A DNA stretch of 64,000 nucleotides from Pseudomonadaceae bacterium (lineage in GTDB: Bacteria > Pseudomonadota > Gammaproteobacteria > Pseudomonadales > Pseudomonadaceae). The translations under genes were made by a program, and so were the position numbers. Under the pieces are notes generated by a model. It did no database searches and was not told where the DNA came from. It saw only the letters and a list, made by a program, of their open reading frames with translations. The DNA is taken from assembly GCA_900766265.1 (NCBI GenBank), contig CAAFUS010000015.1, positions 115,029 to 179,028 of the forward strand, written 5' to 3'. Shown here piece by piece: positions 43,491-52,430 of this stretch (positions are counted from its first letter, which is position 1; every line of letters begins with the position of its first letter).

Positions 43491-44298
43491 GGGGCTTACG
43501 GTAAACCGAGGGGCGGATGGGCTTAACCGCGTCGCTGATTCCGTTCAGACTTTCAGAATGACTGATCAAGAAATAGCCACCCGGGTGAAGGTGGGCAAGC
43601 AGGCGTTGCACGACCTGCCGTTTGGTCGACTCGTTGAAGTAGATCATCACGTTGCGCAGGAAGATGACGTCGAACATGCCGACGTCAGGCAATGGACCGT
43701 TGAGGTTGATCTGCTGGAACTGAACGCGCCTGCTCAAGGCTGGGTCGATCATGAACGTCCCATCATGGATGCCGGTTCCCTTCAGGCCATACCGATGCAA
43801 CAGATGTCTCGGAATGGTTTCTGCTTCTTCCATCGGATACACGGCCGAACGCGCTTGCTGCAAGATGCGGGTACTGATGTCCGATGCGAGGATCTCCCAC
43901 GGCCGGTTGCCCATTGTCTCGGCGAGGATCATGGCGATGGTGTAAGGCTCCGCGCCGCTCGAGCAGGCGCCGCACCAGATGCGCAGTGGTGCAGGCGACC
44001 GTACGCTCCCCAGGTCCCCTTGCAGCTGGTCTCGAAGAAAATCGAAATGCTTGGGCTCACGGAAGAAGTACGTCTCGTTGGTCGTCAGCAGATCGATTGC
44101 CATCTGGTGTTCTTGGGTGTCTTGCGCCAATAGCTCCAGATACGCCGAGTAACTGGGTAAGCGATGATGCCGTAGCCGCTTGTTCAAGCGGCCGGCAACG
44201 AGAGGCTTCTTTCCTTCGGACAGGCTGATGCCGGCGGTTCGGAAGATCAGTTCCTGGAACTTCCGAAATTCACCGTCGGACAAGGTAATCGATTGCAT
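43483..44298 (-). CDS. cheR: Chemotaxis protein methyltransferase CheR
   Basis: A 271-residue SAM-dependent methyltransferase. An N-terminal helical domain (FRKFQELIFRTAGISLSEGKK) is followed by TNETYFFREPKHF and the SAM site IWCGACSSGAEPYTIAM. The downstream motifs are DVIFLRNVMIYF and YFLISHSESL. It methylates glutamates of the receptors encoded in the same operon. It lies six bases after the CheW gene and overlaps cheD. Confidence 0.95.
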   Translation of the reverse strand: MQSITLSDGEFRKFQELIFRTAGISLSEGKKPLVAGRLNKRLRHHRLPSYSAYLELLAQDTQEHQMAIDLLTTNETYFFREPKHFDFLRDQLQGDLGSVRSPAPLRIWCGACSSGAEPYTIAMILAETMGNRPWEILASDISTRILQQARSAVYPMEEAETIPRHLLHRYGLKGTGIHDGTFMIDPALSRRVQFQQINLNGPLPDVGMFDVIFLRNVMIYFNESTKRQVVQRLLAHLHPGGYFLISHSESLNGISDAVKPIRPSVYRKPHA

Positions 44299-44303
44299 GG
44301 CGG

Positions 44304-44834
44304 CTATGGCTGGGAAAGGTCAGGGCTGTTGGTACGTTCAGCGCTCGCCAACAAGGCAATGTCTTCGGCAGAAAGCACGCTGCCGATGTCCAGCAGGATC
44401 ACCAGCCTTCCGTCGACCTTGCCCATGCCGAGTATGAAGTCGCTGCGCACGCGAGCGCCGAAGCGCGGTGCCGGTTCGACGTCTTGCGCGGTTATCTCGA
44501 GCACGGCATTGACGGCGTCGACCACGATGCCAACTACCTGCGTCAACTGCCCCTGGGCCACTTCGAGAATGATGATGCAGGTGCGCCGGTTGATCTGCGT
44601 TGCGCTCTCTCCGAAGCGCAGGCGCAGATCGATTACCGGAACCACCGAGCCGCGCAGGTTGATCACGCCCAGTATGCTTGGCGGCATCATGGGTACGGGC
44701 GTCAGCTGCCCGTACTCGATGATTTCACGAACGCTCAGCGTCCCAACCGCAAAAAGCTCGCCACCCAAGGTAAAGGTAAGGTACTGCCCCGGTACCGGAG
44801 CCGTCTGACCGCTTTTTTCGATGGGGTTGTGCAT
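44304..44834 (-). CDS. cheW: Chemotaxis coupling protein CheW (second copy in operon)
   Basis: A 176-residue CheW-like protein with the fold markers YLTFTLGGELFAVGTLSVREI, the receptor-binding GVINLRGSVVPVIDLRLRFG and the end ILDIGSVLSAED. It links receptors to CheA. The operon contains a second CheW gene at 46520-47080 with clearly related sequence (EYLTFELAGE-like opening, same GVINLRGSVVPVIDL core), suggesting duplication around the intervening receptor gene. It starts three bases after the receptor stop. Confidence 0.93.
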   Translation of the reverse strand: MHNPIEKSGQTAPVPGQYLTFTLGGELFAVGTLSVREIIEYGQLTPVPMMPPSILGVINLRGSVVPVIDLRLRFGESATQINRRTCIIILEVAQGQLTQVVGIVVDAVNAVLEITAQDVEPAPRFGARVRSDFILGMGKVDGRLVILLDIGSVLSAEDIALLASAERTNSPDLSQP

Positions 44835-44837
44835 GGC

Positions 44838-46490
44838 TTACCCCTGGAAACGCACGAAGCCGGCCGGTAGACCTTCGCTGCCCATGGCGTCGTTGAGATC
44901 CTTCTCGACCCTTGCAAGCGCCTGGTTGCGAGCATCAGCACGCTTGGAAGGCTTCATCGTGTTGCGTGCCGCGCGGGTTACGCCGCCCCCTACGCTGAAG
45001 AAATCCATCAGCTGCTGCAGTTGCTCGGCCTGGCTGCTCATTTCCTCGGCGGTCGCCGCCAGTTCTTCCGAAGAGGATGCCGACTGCTGCGTGATTTCGC
45101 TCAGCTGATTCATTGCCGTGCTGATCTGGCCAACACCTGAGGTTTGCTCTTCCGATGCCGCCGCGATTTCCTGAACGAGATCGGACGTCTTGGCGATCGA
45201 GGGGACGATTTCGTCCAGAAGGGTGCCTGCGCGTTCGGCGAGAGAGACGCTCGTCTTGGCAACCTCGCCGATTTCCTGTGCGGCCACCTGGCTGCGCTCA
45301 GCCAGCTTGCGGACCTCAGCTGCCACCACGGCGAACCCTTTGCCATGTTCCCCGGCGCGAGCGGCTTCGATGGCAGCGTTGAGCGCCAACAGGTTGGTCT
45401 GGTAGGCGATGTCGTCAACGATGCCGATCTTTTCAGCGATCGTCTTCATCGCCTGGACGGTTTCCTTGACGGCCTGACCACCTTCGTTGGCCTCGCGGGA
45501 GGCCTTGCCAGCCATGCCATCGGTCACCTTGGCGTTCTCGGTGTTCTGGGCGATCGACGCGGACATTTGCTCCATCGACGCGGAGGTTTCCTCAACCGAT
45601 GCTGCCTGCTCCGAGGCGGCCTGGCTCATGCTCTGGGCCGTTGCGGATATTTCCTCCGAGGCACTGGAGAGCGCATCGGCATTGCTGCGGACCTCGCTGA
45701 TGATCTGCGAGAGTTTTTCCGTCATGGCCTTGATCGCGGCGAGCATACTGGTGGTGTCGCCAGCCTTGGTGGTCACTTCGACCGTCAGGTCGCCTGCGGC
45801 CACGCGCGTCACCACGTCAGCAGCATAGGCAGGCTCACCACCCAGCTGGCGGAGCAGGCTGCGTGTGATCAGATAGCCCAGCAACACGGCGATAAGCAGA
45901 GCTGCGATACCAGATGCAATCATGATCATTCGGGCGAACTCGAACTCTTTGGTCGCTTGATCGCTGCTTTCAGTCATCAAGCTCGCCTGGAAAACTGCGA
46001 ACTCATCCAGATGTTTGATTAGCGCATCGTTGGCGGGCACGAAATCACTGAACAGATAATTCTTGGCCTGATCGACATCGAGACGGACCAACCGAAAAAA
46101 CTCGTCATATATCGGGGCCATCGCTTGCCGGTCGGCATTGATGGCACCTATAAGTTCTCGGCCACGAGGCAGCCTGACGGTGGCGTCCAGCGCGTCGAGA
46201 ATTTCATTGTTTGATACGCGTGCCGCCTGGATGCCCTCCAGGCTTCTCTGTTGTTGAGCCTGGTCGTCGGCCAGCAACAGATTGCGCATCAGCCGCCCGA
46301 CATTCAGGGTGTTGCGCTGCATTTCCATCGCATTGCGAACTTTCGGATATCGGTCGCTAACGATTTCGGTAGAGGCGGAGTCAATTTTCCCCATATTGAC
46401 AATAGCCACAAGAATCACCGCAACGAGCATCGCGATCACGATGCCAAATCCAAGTGCCAGCTTGCTGGCGACACGCATATCTTTAAACAT
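44838..46490 (-). CDS. Methyl-accepting chemotaxis protein of the chemosensory operon
   Basis: A 550-residue receptor. The first helix (LALGFGIVIAMLVAVILVAIVN) leads to a four-helix-bundle sensor. A second helix (IASGIAALLIAVLLGYLI) and HAMP follow. The signalling domain is rich in the MCP tip sequence DDIAYQTNLLALNAAIEAARAGEHGKG. The C-terminus has a GLPAGFVRFQG end that only loosely resembles the CheR-tethering pentapeptide. It sits between the two CheW genes, as a dedicated receptor for this pathway. The ligand is unknown. Confidence 0.92.
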   Translation of the reverse strand: MFKDMRVASKLALGFGIVIAMLVAVILVAIVNMGKIDSASTEIVSDRYPKVRNAMEMQRNTLNVGRLMRNLLLADDQAQQQRSLEGIQAARVSNNEILDALDATVRLPRGRELIGAINADRQAMAPIYDEFFRLVRLDVDQAKNYLFSDFVPANDALIKHLDEFAVFQASLMTESSDQATKEFEFARMIMIASGIAALLIAVLLGYLITRSLLRQLGGEPAYAADVVTRVAAGDLTVEVTTKAGDTTSMLAAIKAMTEKLSQIISEVRSNADALSSASEEISATAQSMSQAASEQAASVEETSASMEQMSASIAQNTENAKVTDGMAGKASREANEGGQAVKETVQAMKTIAEKIGIVDDIAYQTNLLALNAAIEAARAGEHGKGFAVVAAEVRKLAERSQVAAQEIGEVAKTSVSLAERAGTLLDEIVPSIAKTSDLVQEIAAASEEQTSGVGQISTAMNQLSEITQQSASSSEELAATAEEMSSQAEQLQQLMDFFSVGGGVTRAARNTMKPSKRADARNQALARVEKDLNDAMGSEGLPAGFVRFQG

Positions 46491-46519
46491 CGCTCAATAC
46501 TCCTGGGCGAAAGGGCGAA

Positions 46520-47080
46520 TCAGTTGGGATTGCTAGAGGGGCTCGATGCCCCAAGTTCTTGTGCCGACAGCACTTGCTCAATGGACAGGAGCACGACGAA
46601 GCGATCGTCGACTCGGGCCATCGCATGGATAAAGTCAGCGCGTATGTGGCTACCGAAGGCGGGCGCTTGACGGAGGTCCGACGCCGCAACCTCGAGCACT
46701 TCGCTCACAGCGTCGACGATGATGCCGAGCACCAGCGCTTCGTCCTCGTCACGCACCTCCAGAATGATGACGCACGTGCGTCGGTTGATTGCGGTCTGCC
46801 CGCGGCCGAAGCGCACAGCAAGATCGATGACAGGTACGACTGAGCCTCTGAGGTTGATCACCCCCTTGATGGCTTTGCCGGCCGACGGGACGCGGGTCAG
46901 GAGCGGGTATTCGATGATTTCGCGCACGCACAGGCTGTCGACCGCGTAAGTCTCCCCCGCAAGCTCGAACGTCAGGTACTGCTCGGGTAGTTGCTGAGCG
47001 GCGCTGGCCTGCTCGGCATCAGATGCAAGATGGCTCACTTCAATGCTCCGAGATTCAGGCAGGTTGAGCTGCGTAAACAC
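46520..47080 (-). CDS. cheW: Chemotaxis coupling protein CheW (first copy in operon)
   Basis: A 186-residue CheW-like protein with an N-terminal extension of about 30 residues (LNLPESRSIEVSHLASDAEQ). The core begins QYLTFELAGETYAVDSLCVREI and includes GVINLRGSVVPVIDLAVRFG and RFVVLLSIEQVLSAQEL. Its start overlaps the 3' end of cheA by 26 bp. It is the paralogue of the CheW at 44304-44834. Confidence 0.93.
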   Translation of the reverse strand: MFTQLNLPESRSIEVSHLASDAEQASAAQQLPEQYLTFELAGETYAVDSLCVREIIEYPLLTRVPSAGKAIKGVINLRGSVVPVIDLAVRFGRGQTAINRRTCVIILEVRDEDEALVLGIIVDAVSEVLEVAASDLRQAPAFGSHIRADFIHAMARVDDRFVVLLSIEQVLSAQELGASSPSSNPN

Positions 47081-49250
47081 GGTCGCGCGGGCGACGTTGT
47101 GCTAACTGGTTAAGCAGGCCAGGGATATCGAGGATCAAGGCCACCGCACCGCTCCCCAAGATGGTGAATCCACCCATGCCGGAGGCTCCTTCGAACAACT
47201 TGCCGAGCGGCTTGATTACTGTCTGGAACTCCCCCATCAGCTGGTCCACGACCAAACCGGCACGGATGCCTGCATAACTGACGACCACCACGTTCTCGCG
47301 ACGGGGCGGAGTGCCTTCGTGCTCGAACAGATCTCGAAGACGAATGAAAGGCAGCACATCACCGCGCAGATCGAGATATTCCCGGTCGGTGCCGGCGCAA
47401 CTGTCCAGCTCGATGCATTCCTCGACCATGTCCAGCGGAACGACGTAGCCCGCCTGGCCTACGCCAATGAGGAAGCCGTCAATGATGGCAAGCGTCAGCG
47501 GCAACCGGATGCGGATGCAGGTGCCCACGCCCAGTTCGCTTTCCAGTTCTATCGTGCCGCGCAGCGCTGTGATGTTTCGCTTGACCACGTCCATTCCAAC
47601 GCCGCGGCCCGACAGGTTGCTGACCTGCTCAGCGGTAGAGAACCCAGGCTCAAAGATGAGGTTGAGAATGTCCCGCTCGGGTAAGGTCTGGCCCTCGGCT
47701 ACCAGGCCGCGCTGTATCGCCTTGGAAAGAATTTTTTCAGCGTTCAGGCCACCGCCATCATCGGACACTTCGATGACGATGCTGCTTGCCTCGTGGTAGG
47801 CATTGAGCGTTACCCGGCCTTGCTCGGGCTTGCCATTGGCGCGGCGTACGGACGCAGGCTCGATGCCGTGGTCCATCGCGTTACGCACGAGATGCGTCAG
47901 CGGGTCCCCGATCCGCTCGACAACGGTTTTGTCGAGTTCGGTTTCACCGCCGCTGATATTGAGCTGGATGTCCTTGCCCAGCTCTTTCGATACATCCCTG
48001 ACGACCCGTTGAAACCGGTTGAACGTCGCGCCGATCTGGACCATGCGCAAGGTCAATGCCGAATCGCGGACTTCTTCGACCAGACGCGACAGCACTTCGG
48101 TCGACTCGACCATCTCGCTGCTGCCCGTTTGCTGGGCGTGCATGCGCGCACCGGCGCCCGCAATGATCAGTTCGCCGATGAGATTGATAAGCTGGTCGAG
48201 CTTGCCTGCGTCCACTCGGATCAGGTTGCCTTCGTGCGTGCGAACTTCTTTGGCCTGTACAGGCTTCGCTTGAGGCGGCGCGGCGGCTGCCACCGAGGGC
48301 GGGGAGGCGAGATCCGCGAGCCCGGTGCCGGTAACGGATTTCTCCGTGTCGGGGTGTGGCTGGCTCTGCGGCCGCGAGGGTTGGTCCGGTTCGGCTGCAG
48401 TGAGCGTCCCGCAACGGACGAAAGCCTCACGGAGCCAATTATCGTCTTCAGGCAGCTCGTTAATCAGGGCCAGGTATTCATCGGCGCTGCAGTGGGGAGC
48501 CAGTATGCGGACCAGGCTGTCATCGCGGACGAATTCGAACGCACCCTCGATGGTGGGTTGGTCCGCGTCACTGGCAAATGCGACCTCGAAGCCTAGGTAG
48601 CAGGTCTCGGGATCCATCTCGTCAGCTGCCGGCAGACGATCCAATACCGGCACTACCGCAACGACCTGGCCGAAGGTCTGCAGGTAGCGAAAAATGGAAA
48701 GGGGATCCATGCCATTGCGCAGCGTATCCGCACCAAACCGCAGGGAAAGGTGCCAGTGGGGGACGCCAGCTTTGGCGCGGTCGCAGGGTGCAACGTCGCC
48801 TACCGCAACGCCACCGGACACGTTGGTCTCGCTGTCGCAGAGCGTGCCGTCAGGCAGGAACACGGTGAGCCTGGCGACGAGCGCCTGCCCTGCTTCCAGC
48901 GCGGATACAGGCAGTTCATCGAGGTTCTGGTGCGTGTCCAGGTGATTGATCAAGCGCCCCAGGTGATCCCCCACCTCAAGGAATAGGGCCGCGAGCTGCC
49001 CATCGAACTCAAGCTCTCCGGCCCGGATGCAATCGAGCACGCTTTCGGCGACATGCGTGAATCCGACGATGACATCGAGGCCGAACAATCCCGCCGAGCC
49101 TTTGATGGTATGTGCCGCACGGAAGATCGCATTTATCGTGTCTTGATCCGTAGGTGACTGCTCGATAAGGAGCAGGCTTTGCTCCATTTGAACTAGCAGT
49201 TCCCGGCTCTCGGCGATGAACACCGTGAGGATTTCGTCCAGATTGATCAT
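47055..49250 (-). CDS. cheA: Chemotaxis histidine kinase CheA
   Basis: A 731-residue kinase. The P1 Hpt domain has the phosphorylated His47 in AAHTIKGSAGLFG. A long linker contains a Pro/Ala-rich stretch near 290-330. The dimerisation domain (IRVDAGKLDQLINLIGELII) and ATPase with N-box LTHLVRNAMDHGIE, G1 VSDDGGGLNAEKI and G2 GRGVGMDVVKRNI follow. The C-terminal CheW-like regulatory domain is present. It phosphorylates the CheY and CheB of this operon. It overlaps the STAS gene by four bases and the downstream CheW gene by 26. Confidence 0.95.
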   Translation of the reverse strand: MINLDEILTVFIAESRELLVQMEQSLLLIEQSPTDQDTINAIFRAAHTIKGSAGLFGLDVIVGFTHVAESVLDCIRAGELEFDGQLAALFLEVGDHLGRLINHLDTHQNLDELPVSALEAGQALVARLTVFLPDGTLCDSETNVSGGVAVGDVAPCDRAKAGVPHWHLSLRFGADTLRNGMDPLSIFRYLQTFGQVVAVVPVLDRLPAADEMDPETCYLGFEVAFASDADQPTIEGAFEFVRDDSLVRILAPHCSADEYLALINELPEDDNWLREAFVRCGTLTAAEPDQPSRPQSQPHPDTEKSVTGTGLADLASPPSVAAAAPPQAKPVQAKEVRTHEGNLIRVDAGKLDQLINLIGELIIAGAGARMHAQQTGSSEMVESTEVLSRLVEEVRDSALTLRMVQIGATFNRFQRVVRDVSKELGKDIQLNISGGETELDKTVVERIGDPLTHLVRNAMDHGIEPASVRRANGKPEQGRVTLNAYHEASSIVIEVSDDGGGLNAEKILSKAIQRGLVAEGQTLPERDILNLIFEPGFSTAEQVSNLSGRGVGMDVVKRNITALRGTIELESELGVGTCIRIRLPLTLAIIDGFLIGVGQAGYVVPLDMVEECIELDSCAGTDREYLDLRGDVLPFIRLRDLFEHEGTPPRRENVVVVSYAGIRAGLVVDQLMGEFQTVIKPLGKLFEGASGMGGFTILGSGAVALILDIPGLLNQLAQRRPRDRVYAAQPA

Positions 49251-49564
49251 GACGCCTCTCCGATGTTTGGCTCTCGGGAGCTGCAGTCCAGTTCGGAGGC
49301 CAGTCCGCTCAGTTCGAGCGCGGCAGCGACGGCAGGGCTAGGGTTGGTTAATACGATCTGTCCGTTGATTCGTCTGGCTTCTCGCTTAGCGAGAATCAGC
49401 AACTGCAACCCGGCGCAGTCGATTTCATCGACCAGCCCGAGATCAAGTTCAACTGCCAACTCCGGTTGAATGAGCTGAAGCAGCGCGGCCTTGCTGTCTG
49501 CAGCGGTATAAATGGTCAGCGGGCCTTCCAGCGGCGCGATTGGCTGCATGTCTACTTCGCTCAT
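49247..49564 (-). CDS. STAS-domain protein in the chemosensory operon
   Basis: A 105-residue STAS (sulfate transporter/anti-sigma antagonist) domain. It begins with MSEVDMQPIAPLEGPLTIYTAADSK, cut here for length, and has the core VELDLGLVDEIDCAGLQLLILAKREARR. The usual phosphorylatable Ser/Thr position is a Cys (DEIDCAGLQLL), so phospho-switching of the SpoIIAA type is doubtful. It lies between cheY and cheA, an arrangement known from some pseudomonad and Vibrio chemosensory clusters. It may help array assembly or signalling output; no defined function. Confidence 0.85.
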   Translation of the reverse strand: MSEVDMQPIAPLEGPLTIYTAADSKAALLQLIQPELAVELDLGLVDEIDCAGLQLLILAKREARRINGQIVLTNPSPAVAAALELSGLASELDCSSREPNIGEAS

Positions 49565-49579
49565 CGTTGCCTCGGGTAC

Positions 49580-49948
49580 TTACGGCAGGATCAGTTTGGA
49601 AACAGCGTTGAGCATCTGTGCTGGCTGGAACGGCTTCACGACCCACGCCTTGGCACCGGCGGCCTGGCCTTCCTGCTTCTTTGCTTCACCAGCTTCGGTG
49701 GTCAGCATGATGACGGGGGTGAATTTGTAGGCCGGCATCTGCTTCACGGCCTTCACGAACGCAATGCCGTCCATGTTCGGCATGTTGACGTCGCTGATCA
49801 TCAGGTGAACCTTCTGGCCAGTGAGTTTGCTGAGCGCATCTTTGCCATCGCAGGCTTCGATCACCGTATAGCCAGCGCCTTTCAGCGTGATACCGACGAC
49901 CTGGCGGATGGATGCCGAGTCGTCGACGATGAGGACGGTCTTGCTCAT
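49580..49948 (-). CDS. cheY: Single-domain response regulator CheY
   Basis: A 122-residue receiver domain. The acidic pair is Asp9/Asp10, the phosphoacceptor is Asp53 (LMISDVNMPNMDG), the switch Thr is Thr83 or Thr84 (VIMLTTEAG) and the lysine is Lys105 (AWVVKPF). No output domain is present. It is the phosphorylation target of the CheA encoded two genes downstream. It lies eight bases after the receptor gene. Confidence 0.95.
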   Translation of the reverse strand: MSKTVLIVDDSASIRQVVGITLKGAGYTVIEACDGKDALSKLTGQKVHLMISDVNMPNMDGIAFVKAVKQMPAYKFTPVIMLTTEAGEAKKQEGQAAGAKAWVVKPFQPAQMLNAVSKLILP

Positions 49949-49956
49949 GGGGAACC

Positions 49957-51126
49957 TCAGAAGAAAGTGATGTCGGAATCAGTTGAAGCGGTCGGCCGCT
50001 TGCCACTGTGGATGTCGTGTTGTTCGGGCATGGTGTAGGTTCGGGCCAGGTCGTTCAGCCATCGCTGGCTGTCAACCGGATCGGGCAACTGCCCCTGATC
50101 GCGTTGCGCCGCGCGATTCACCAACAGTGCTTCGAACTTTTCGATATCGGCGCGGACATGCCCCAGCATCTGGCTGACACGGTCCTGAAACTGCAACGAA
50201 ACGAGCACATCGGCGATCTCACCGCCAACCGACTCGCTCTCCTGGCGCATGCGTTCGTTATGCGAAACGATGCCGGCAGCGCTGCGCTGAAACTGGTCGA
50301 TGACCTGGCGGATCACGTGGGTTGAGCGCTCTAGAGTGGCCGCATCCTTTTCGGTGTATTCCCGTGAGACGCTCAGCGTTCTCTCGATAGCCACGTTCAC
50401 CGTCTCCACGGTTTCACCGATCTTGTGGCCGGTTTCACCGGAAAGGGTCGAAAGTTTTCGAACCTCGTCGGCCACTACGGCGAATCCGCGTCCCGCTTCA
50501 CCAGCACGCGCTGCTTCGATGGCGGCGTTCAGGGCTAGAAGGTTCGTCTGCTTGGCGACGTTCGCCACGTCAAGCGCCATAGCCTGAAGTTGCACGGTCA
50601 ATGCGGACAGTTGAGTGACTTCGGCGAGCAGCGACTCCTTGCTGGCCAGCGCCTGACGCAGAGCGTCCACGATCGTTTCAAGATCGCGCTCGCTGCCTTC
50701 GAGCAGGCCGACAAGTGCGGCGCCTGCCCCATCATTGGTATTGCCGTCGACGCTGGCGTGAATGCGTCCTGCCAGAAGCGCAAAGCGTTCCGAGAGCGCA
50801 TTGATTGCTTCTTCGCTATGGCTGCGCGCTGCCTGGATATGATCCGCCCAGACCGGGGCTACGCTGACGCAAAGCGGTTCGATGGACGGCTCGACGGGAC
50901 GGGCAATTGCTGAGGTCTCGTTCGGGTGACTCGCGTGGTGGTTTCGTTTCATTGCTCGGCGGTTCCACAAGCTGATTCCAACGCCCGTAGCAGCAAACAG
51001 CCCGGAAATAAGCCACGCTGAAGGAGCTGATTTGCCCGCGATGAGGATGCAGCCAACTCCGACTGCGATCGTCAGGGATGCCGGCAGCAAACTTGCCGAC
51101 ATGAAGGGAGGGGCTGGGTTTGGCAC
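49957..51126 (-). CDS. MCP-like signal transducer with short N-terminal membrane part
   Basis: A 389-residue protein. Two hydrophobic N-terminal segments (LPASLTIAVGVGCILIAG and WLISGLFAATGVGISLW) are joined by only a short loop, so there is no periplasmic sensor domain. The MCP signalling tip VAKQTNLLALNAAIEAARAGEAGRG follows near residues 190-215. The C-terminus (TSTDSDITFF-like) ends in two Phe. The GTG start at 51126 is preferred to an ATG at 51102 because it has a GGACGAG-like site. It is the first gene of the chemosensory operon. It may sense a membrane or cytosolic state rather than an external ligand. Confidence 0.85.
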   Translation of the reverse strand: MPNPAPPFMSASLLPASLTIAVGVGCILIAGKSAPSAWLISGLFAATGVGISLWNRRAMKRNHHASHPNETSAIARPVEPSIEPLCVSVAPVWADHIQAARSHSEEAINALSERFALLAGRIHASVDGNTNDGAGAALVGLLEGSERDLETIVDALRQALASKESLLAEVTQLSALTVQLQAMALDVANVAKQTNLLALNAAIEAARAGEAGRGFAVVADEVRKLSTLSGETGHKIGETVETVNVAIERTLSVSREYTEKDAATLERSTHVIRQVIDQFQRSAAGIVSHNERMRQESESVGGEIADVLVSLQFQDRVSQMLGHVRADIEKFEALLVNRAAQRDQGQLPDPVDSQRWLNDLARTYTMPEQHDIHSGKRPTASTDSDITFF

Positions 51127-52070
51127 GCTGCTCGTCCGTGGTGAATGATGTTGACTCTAATAGCGACCGAATCAGCAGGAACTTTACGGTCATTTCGCGG
51201 TCGCTCGTCCGAATCCAGACTCGGGTTATCGGCAATGCCCTTCGGCATTGGCCATGGCTCCAGGCTTTGCTTGCTGCGGCGCTATCCACCGCACCCTCTG
51301 GCGCCCAGCCAACTCTCTATGAGAGTCGGCAGTAAACGTCGGTCGTCGCGTTCCTGGCGTACCAAACGCTCAAGCTGCTGAGCCAAACGGATCAGCTCGG
51401 CTGATTGCGCAGCTCCAGTACCGAGATCAGTCGCGTCGACCTAACGCTCTGTTTCCTGAGCGCACCAGCGGTCGAGATCGAAGCGCCTGAGTCGTTAAGG
51501 CCATATCTGTTTCGGGTGGATCTGGGTATCTGCCGTGGAACGTATTGTTTGAGGCAGTTCGTCGGGAGCTGGGCCCGGGATTCACCTCCTCCTTACATAG
51601 CGGCGTGGCGAAAGGCCGTGACCTCGCTGCACGGGGGGCGGCTACGCGGAGTCGGGCCGAGAAATGCCGCGACCGCCCACGGTGCCGATGGCGGTACCGA
51701 TTTCACGACGCGATGGCAGGCATGAATGTGGAGCGACAGCGAGGCACCGCTGTGACATGGCATGAACCTGTGGTGGTTACGCCATGGTGGATCTGGAGGG
51801 AAGGGTAGTGTCCGACCAATCTGAGGACATCGCTGAACCTATCGGGTTAGCGATAACGCTGAAGGGCCCGCATCATATGGCTTTCCTCCAAGCAAAAAAA
51901 AGACGTCCGAGGACGTCTTTTGATGCTGTTTGGTGGGCCGGGGTCACCTGAACTGGGCAAGTAAACAATTGATATAGAAGAGATTTACTGATCTTAAAAA
52001 ATTAAGGGATACATGTGGGGATACATTTTCATGGCCGCTGTGGCTGTTGTCAGCCGTGGATGCTGTCCAT
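51127..52070. other. Intergenic interval between the chemosensory operon and the defence island
   Basis: About 0.94 kb without a supportable gene. Plus-strand frames at 51405-51725 and 51545-51808 are open but show no family resemblance, no ribosome-binding site and untypical codon use. The interval should contain the chemosensory operon promoter near 51130-51250. It ends with a strong palindromic terminator at 51898-51921. Just after the terminator, TGGTGGGCCGGGG resembles the reverse of a tRNA 3' end with CCA, but no tRNA body follows. Confidence 0.45.
51898..51921. terminator. Bidirectional intrinsic terminator
   Basis: Arms AAAAGACGTCC (51898-51908) and GGACGTCTTTT (51911-51921) are perfectly complementary, with A- and T-runs at both ends. 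It can terminate in both directions. It lies downstream of the small membrane-protein gene on the minus strand (end 52071) and separates it from the chemosensory operon. Confidence 0.85.
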
Positions 52071-52430
52071 CTATGACTTTGGGTCCTCGCCTGGATGCAC
52101 GCCTGGATGCGCTCGTTCCTCAAGCTGAGTCAATCCATCGTCCAGTCTTGATTCGGATGGCAAAGTCTCACACGGCGTTGGTATGTCGGGCGTGTGCTCT
52201 GGCGGGTCCAGCATCAGGCCGGAGCGACAAGTCCCGTCACGCAGCATGAAACAGTAAAAATTATTAAGGTACGCCAGAGCATCCGCAGCATCTGTTTCGT
52301 CCTCAGCTTGTAGCTCTACATTCATCGCGGCGGGGCGGCGCTGTTTGTTGCGCTGACGGGAATACAACAGTAGGCCGAGTGAGACAAAGCCGAAAAATAG
52401 GAAAACGCCTACTAGGGTGGGAACGTTCAT
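52071..52430 (-). CDS. Small single-pass membrane protein of unknown function
   Basis: A 119-residue protein beginning MNVPTLVGVFLFFGFVSLGLLLYSRQR: one N-terminal helix, then a basic stretch and a cytosolic acidic tail. The segment LAYLNNFYCFMLRDGTCRSGLML is the most structured part and may represent a conserved core. The ATG at 52430 has GGAG about seven bases upstream; longer frames upstream are rejected for that reason. A terminator follows at 51898-51921. Function unknown; not clearly part of the defence operon, which runs on the other strand. Confidence 0.6.
   Translation of the reverse strand: MNVPTLVGVFLFFGFVSLGLLLYSRQRNKQRRPAAMNVELQAEDETDAADALAYLNNFYCFMLRDGTCRSGLMLDPPEHTPDIPTPCETLPSESRLDDGLTQLEERAHPGVHPGEDPKS

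Noticed and set aside
51929..51960. Possible tRNA 3' end (reverse of CCGGCCCACCA-like) next to the terminator, as an island attachment site
   Set aside because: No T-arm or anticodon arm can be paired around it and no direct copy was found at the other island end within the window.
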